Shown: piece by piece, positions 4,948 to 6,962 of the stretch
Position numbering within the stretch: the first letter of the stretch is position 1
Layout: each line of letters opens with the position of its first letter
DNA from: Deltaproteobacteria bacterium
GTDB taxonomy: Bacteria; Desulfobacterota; SM23-61
DNA length: 6,962 bases
Assembly: GCA_016234425.1 (NCBI GenBank)
Contig: JACRCA010000249.1
Coordinates: forward strand, 1-6,962
Direction of reading: 5' to 3'
Notes under the pieces: generated by a model
Database searches by the model: none
Seen by the model: the letters and a program-made list of their open reading frames with translations, nothing else
What the model was told of the DNA's origin: nothing
Translations under genes and position numbers: made by a program

Positions 4948-6336
4948 TTATTTTCCTCCTTCCCGGCCCAGAAGACCGGCCACTTCTCTGAAATCCCGGA
5001 CTTTCTCAAAACTCATTATCTTTTTTTCAATCTCCTGCACCCGCTTCTTCGAAAAAATCCTGCGAGCCAGAGGCTCATATTTACCCCTCAGCTCTTCCAT
5101 AGAAATTGGATCCCGCAGCCCATCTCCGTGGGGTACCTCCACAAATTTCTCCAATTTTCTCCCATCGTTCGTATAAATAATGGCCCTGGCGGGGTCCTTT
5201 TCCGGTCGCAGTTTATCAAGTTCAGGGTCGTGGTGGACATATGTCCTTTTAATCAGGTTATGGACCTCCGGCGCATTAAGCCACTTCTCCCTATGCTCTT
5301 CAATAAAGGCTCTCCTCTTTAAGATGGCCATAGCAGCTCCAAAATACACGCTATGCATAGCATCAACTATATTCTTGGGGGCCCTTTTTGCCTCTTCTGG
5401 TTCCACCACCAGCTTAAAGGCATGTTCGATCATATAAATATCGGCCCTATGGATGTCTTGCGGTTTCAGATCGTTCTCCCTTACGATGGCCAGAACAGCG
5501 TCCAATGCGGGATGCTCCGCCCGGCAGGCTGTGTGAATTTTGATCCCAGTCCGTACTGTTTGGTATACCTTCCCCAAGTCTTTTAAAATGAGTTCTGGAT
5601 AGGTATCTTGCGAGTAGGATTGTAAAAAGCCATATTGCGCTTCGAAAAAATCGGTAGGTGCGTTGAATCCCTTCTGAGCCAGGTAAGCAGCCAAGATGCC
5701 GCTGTGAGCGGCCCAACCCGAGTGGAAGGCTTTAGTCCAGGAACCCGCTACAATATAGCGGAAGGAGCCAGAAGTTTGGCTTCCAGCAATCCCAAGGGCA
5801 TCGATCATCTGTTGTTTATTTAAATTTAGAAGTTTGGAAGCCGCTACTGCGGCCGCAAAATGCCCACAGGTTGAAGAGGGGTGAAATCCCCGCTTGTAGT
5901 GTTCCCCCGCGTTAATAGCCTGCCCCAGGCGGATAATAGTCTCATACCCGAGGACAGCCGAAGTGAGAAGTTTTTTCCCATCTAAATGGTATTTCTCACC
6001 CAATGCCAAAATCACTGGCCAGACCGCTGCCCCAGGATGAAGGGAAGCGGAGGTCTCCACATCATCTAATTCATTGGGCTTAACAAAAGTTCCGTTTGCC
6101 AGGGCGGCATAATATTCGGGATATTTTGTTCTGGTTCCGATCACTGTGCAATCTCCCCAGAGTTTTAGGCTTTGGATAAAGCTGAGCATCGTCTTGCTGG
6201 AATTTTCAAGCCTTCCATAGGCTGCTGTGCCGATGAAATCGAGCCCCAGCGGTTTAATTGCTTCGATGACCTCTGCCGGCAGATCCGCATATTTGAGGCT
6301 TAAACAGAAATCCACATAATCACTGGTGATGCCCAT
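4948..6336 (-). CDS. MmgE/PrpD family enzyme (2-methylcitrate dehydratase / cis-aconitate decarboxylase superfamily)
   Basis: This cytoplasmic enzyme of 462 residues has the usual family length. Relatives dehydrate 2-methylcitrate, decarboxylate cis-aconitate, or epimerise iminodisuccinate, so a di- or tricarboxylate substrate is likely. Family blocks are DFIGTAAYG (33-41), ANGTFVKPNELDDVE (80-94), SLHPGAAVWP (98-107), GFHPSSTCG (150-158), ALGIAGSQTSG (180-190), WTKAFHSGWAA (200-210) and KIHTACRAEHPALDA (266-280). D92, H100, H152 and K202 correspond by spacing to the active-site Asp, His, His and Lys of mammalian cis-aconitate decarboxylase (recalled as D93, H103, H159, K207). The usual H-A-L-D-x-D-D segment reads KPNELDD, losing the first His. 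The ATG at 6336 is chosen because AAGGAGGT lies six bases upstream and the protein begins at the expected helix; an ATG at 6429 adds 31 residues with no family likeness. It is followed immediately by the VOC gene. The 173-base upstream spacer shows no clear promoter. The exact reaction is undetermined. Confidence 0.92.
   Translation of the reverse strand: MGITSDYVDFCLSLKYADLPAEVIEAIKPLGLDFIGTAAYGRLENSSKTMLSFIQSLKLWGDCTVIGTRTKYPEYYAALANGTFVKPNELDDVETSASLHPGAAVWPVILALGEKYHLDGKKLLTSAVLGYETIIRLGQAINAGEHYKRGFHPSSTCGHFAAAVAASKLLNLNKQQMIDALGIAGSQTSGSFRYIVAGSWTKAFHSGWAAHSGILAAYLAQKGFNAPTDFFEAQYGFLQSYSQDTYPELILKDLGKVYQTVRTGIKIHTACRAEHPALDAVLAIVRENDLKPQDIHRADIYMIEHAFKLVVEPEEAKRAPKNIVDAMHSVYFGAAMAILKRRAFIEEHREKWLNAPEVHNLIKRTYVHHDPELDKLRPEKDPARAIIYTNDGRKLEKFVEVPHGDGLRDPISMEELRGKYEPLARRIFSKKRVQEIEKKIMSFEKVRDFREVAGLLGREGGK
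4955..4963 (-). promoter_or_regulatory. Ribosome binding site deciding the GTG start of the VOC gene
   Basis: GGAAGGAGG lies within the last codons of the PrpD gene, 11 bases before the GTG at 4943. It supports the GTG over the upstream ATG at 5009. Ribosomes finishing PrpD would release almost on top of this start. Confidence 0.65.
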
Positions 6337-6342
6337 CAAGAG

Positions 6343-6350
6343 ACCTCCTT
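6343..6350 (-). promoter_or_regulatory. Strong ribosome binding site deciding the PrpD-family start
   Basis: AAGGAGGT, a near-complete anti-16S match, is six bases upstream of the ATG at 6336. It overrides the longer frame beginning at 6429, which has no comparable site. Confidence 0.8.
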
Positions 6351-6509
6351 CTTTCTCTTTTTCTATGATGCCTTTGACCGAGTCCTGATGACAGGAAACA
6401 AACGCTGGGTTTCTAAAGGGATGCGACATCTTTTTGGCCGAGGGCGAAGTGAATGATCCGTTTAAGAATGCAATCGGCCAGCGTGGTCGAAAGTGGCCTT
6501 ACCCTGATT

Positions 6510-6962
6510 TTACCTATCATCAAGAAAATTTTTAGTCAAGTCTTTTTCCCGCACGAAAAAGATGAGGATCAGCAGGGCGACGCCCCAGGAGAGGGCCAGC
6601 ATATCCCAGGCCCGGGTATAGGAACCGACGCGGTCGACGATGTGGCCAAAGAGGGGTGGGAAGAGGATCACTCCCAAAAAGGTGATGGTCAGGGTAAAGC
6701 CCGTGCCCAGACCAACCACTTCTTTTCTGACCGCTTCCACGATAAGGCCATAGAGAATTCCGTGGAAGCCAATCGCGGTGAATCCTACCAGCAGGATAAT
6801 CAGAAAAAGATATGCCGGTTCGAGGTCATCCCGATTCAGGTGGCCCAGGAAAAGAAGCTGGATGATGGCGATGATCCCGATGGCCAAGAAGACCGGTTTT
6901 CTTCTTCCCCCGGCGACAAAGTCGCTGATCAACCCCCAGCAGACCCGGCCGGCAATTCCTCC
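6510..6962 (-). CDS. Major facilitator superfamily transporter, C-terminal part (N-terminus cut by window edge)
   Basis: The last 150 residues of an MFS permease are visible, and the frame is open to the right edge. It opens with GRVCWGLISDFVAGGRRKP (residues 5-23 of the visible part), the MFS motif A repeat found in the loop between helices 8 and 9. Helices follow at about 24-41, 50-77 and 86-104, then PPLFGHIVDRVGSYTRAW (102-119) and a last helix at about 121-137, with a charged cytoplasmic tail. GFHGILYGLIVEAVRKEVVGLGTG (65-88) is typical of anion:proton or oxalate/formate-like MFS relatives, but the substrate cannot be named. An apparent ATG-like start reported by simple frame finding near 6932 is a TTG codon inside the motif, so the gene truly begins outside the window. 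It ends 173 bases before the PrpD gene on the same strand, possibly in a separate transcript. Confidence 0.85.
   Translation of the reverse strand, partial: GGIAGRVCWGLISDFVAGGRRKPVFLAIGIIAIIQLLFLGHLNRDDLEPAYLFLIILLVGFTAIGFHGILYGLIVEAVRKEVVGLGTGFTLTITFLGVILFPPLFGHIVDRVGSYTRAWDMLALSWGVALLILIFFVREKDLTKNFLDDR

Noticed and set aside
4944..5009. Upstream ATG at 5009 as start of the VOC gene
   Set aside because: It overlaps the PrpD gene by 62 bases and adds residues outside the VOC fold; the GTG at 4943 has a good ribosome site and gives the family length.
148..5823. Plus-strand open frames of 60-160 codons, for example those near 640-963, 2860-3240 and 4837-5322
   Set aside because: All lie antisense to well-supported minus-strand genes and show no recognisable domain; they are shadow frames.
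6337..6429. N-terminal extension of the PrpD-family protein from an ATG at 6429
   Set aside because: The 31 extra residues show no family likeness, and the strong AAGGAGGT site points to the ATG at 6336.
6465..6485. Sigma-54-like TGGC...TTGCA in the spacer upstream of the PrpD gene
   Set aside because: The distance between the GG and GC elements is too short for a -24/-12 promoter.
6476..6498. Inverted repeat GGCCA...TGGCC after the MFS stop as a terminator
   Set aside because: It has a 5-bp stem, a 13-base loop and no T-run; it is not distinguishable from chance.
1..6962. CRISPR arrays, tRNA or rRNA genes, insertion sequences, transposases
   Set aside because: I saw no regularly spaced repeats, cloverleaf-like sequence, rRNA motifs or transposase coding sequence; only short hairpin repeats are present.

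Overview
This window carries a single minus-strand gene set, so transcription reads from high to low coordinates. It centres on a tripartite tricarboxylate transporter (TTT, the TctABC family) behind two enzyme genes. Base composition is moderate, Shine-Dalgarno sites are strong (AAGGAGGT type), and there are G/C-rich intercistronic hairpin repeats. Stacking periplasmic TctC-type receptors next to MmgE/PrpD enzymes is a habit I associate with Gram-negative Desulfobacterota/Deltaproteobacteria or similar uncultured lineages. No rRNA or other phylogenetic marker is present, so this is an inference of low to moderate confidence.

Layout in transcription order: (1) 6962-6510, the C-terminal part of a major facilitator transporter, cut by the right edge. 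(2) 6509-6337, a 173-base spacer with no recognisable gene or convincing promoter. (3) 6336-4948, an MmgE/PrpD-family enzyme. (4) 4943-4551, a VOC-fold protein resembling methylmalonyl-CoA epimerase, started by GTG four bases after the PrpD stop. (5) 4391-4027, a decayed remnant in which a short TctB-like piece abuts the last ~95 codons of a tctA. (6) 3995-3000 and 2972-1893, two adjacent, diverged TctC-type binding proteins. (7) 1892-1755, a spacer holding two kinds of hairpin repeat. (8) 1727-1173, tctB. (9) 1157-1, tctA, intact as far as seen and cut by the left edge.

The likely working unit is a carboxylate uptake and processing module. Two secreted receptors could capture organic acids and deliver them to one TctB-TctA membrane complex. 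The PrpD-family enzyme and VOC protein would then act on the acid or its CoA derivative in the cytoplasm. The substrate cannot be read from the sequence. The relic tctB'-tctA' upstream of the receptors suggests the locus once held two TTT sets and lost one permease by an internal deletion.

Nothing here is a clearly new system. The points most worth a second look are the fused permease relic, the divergent second receptor, the repeats between receptor and permease genes, and the modified active-site segment of the PrpD protein.
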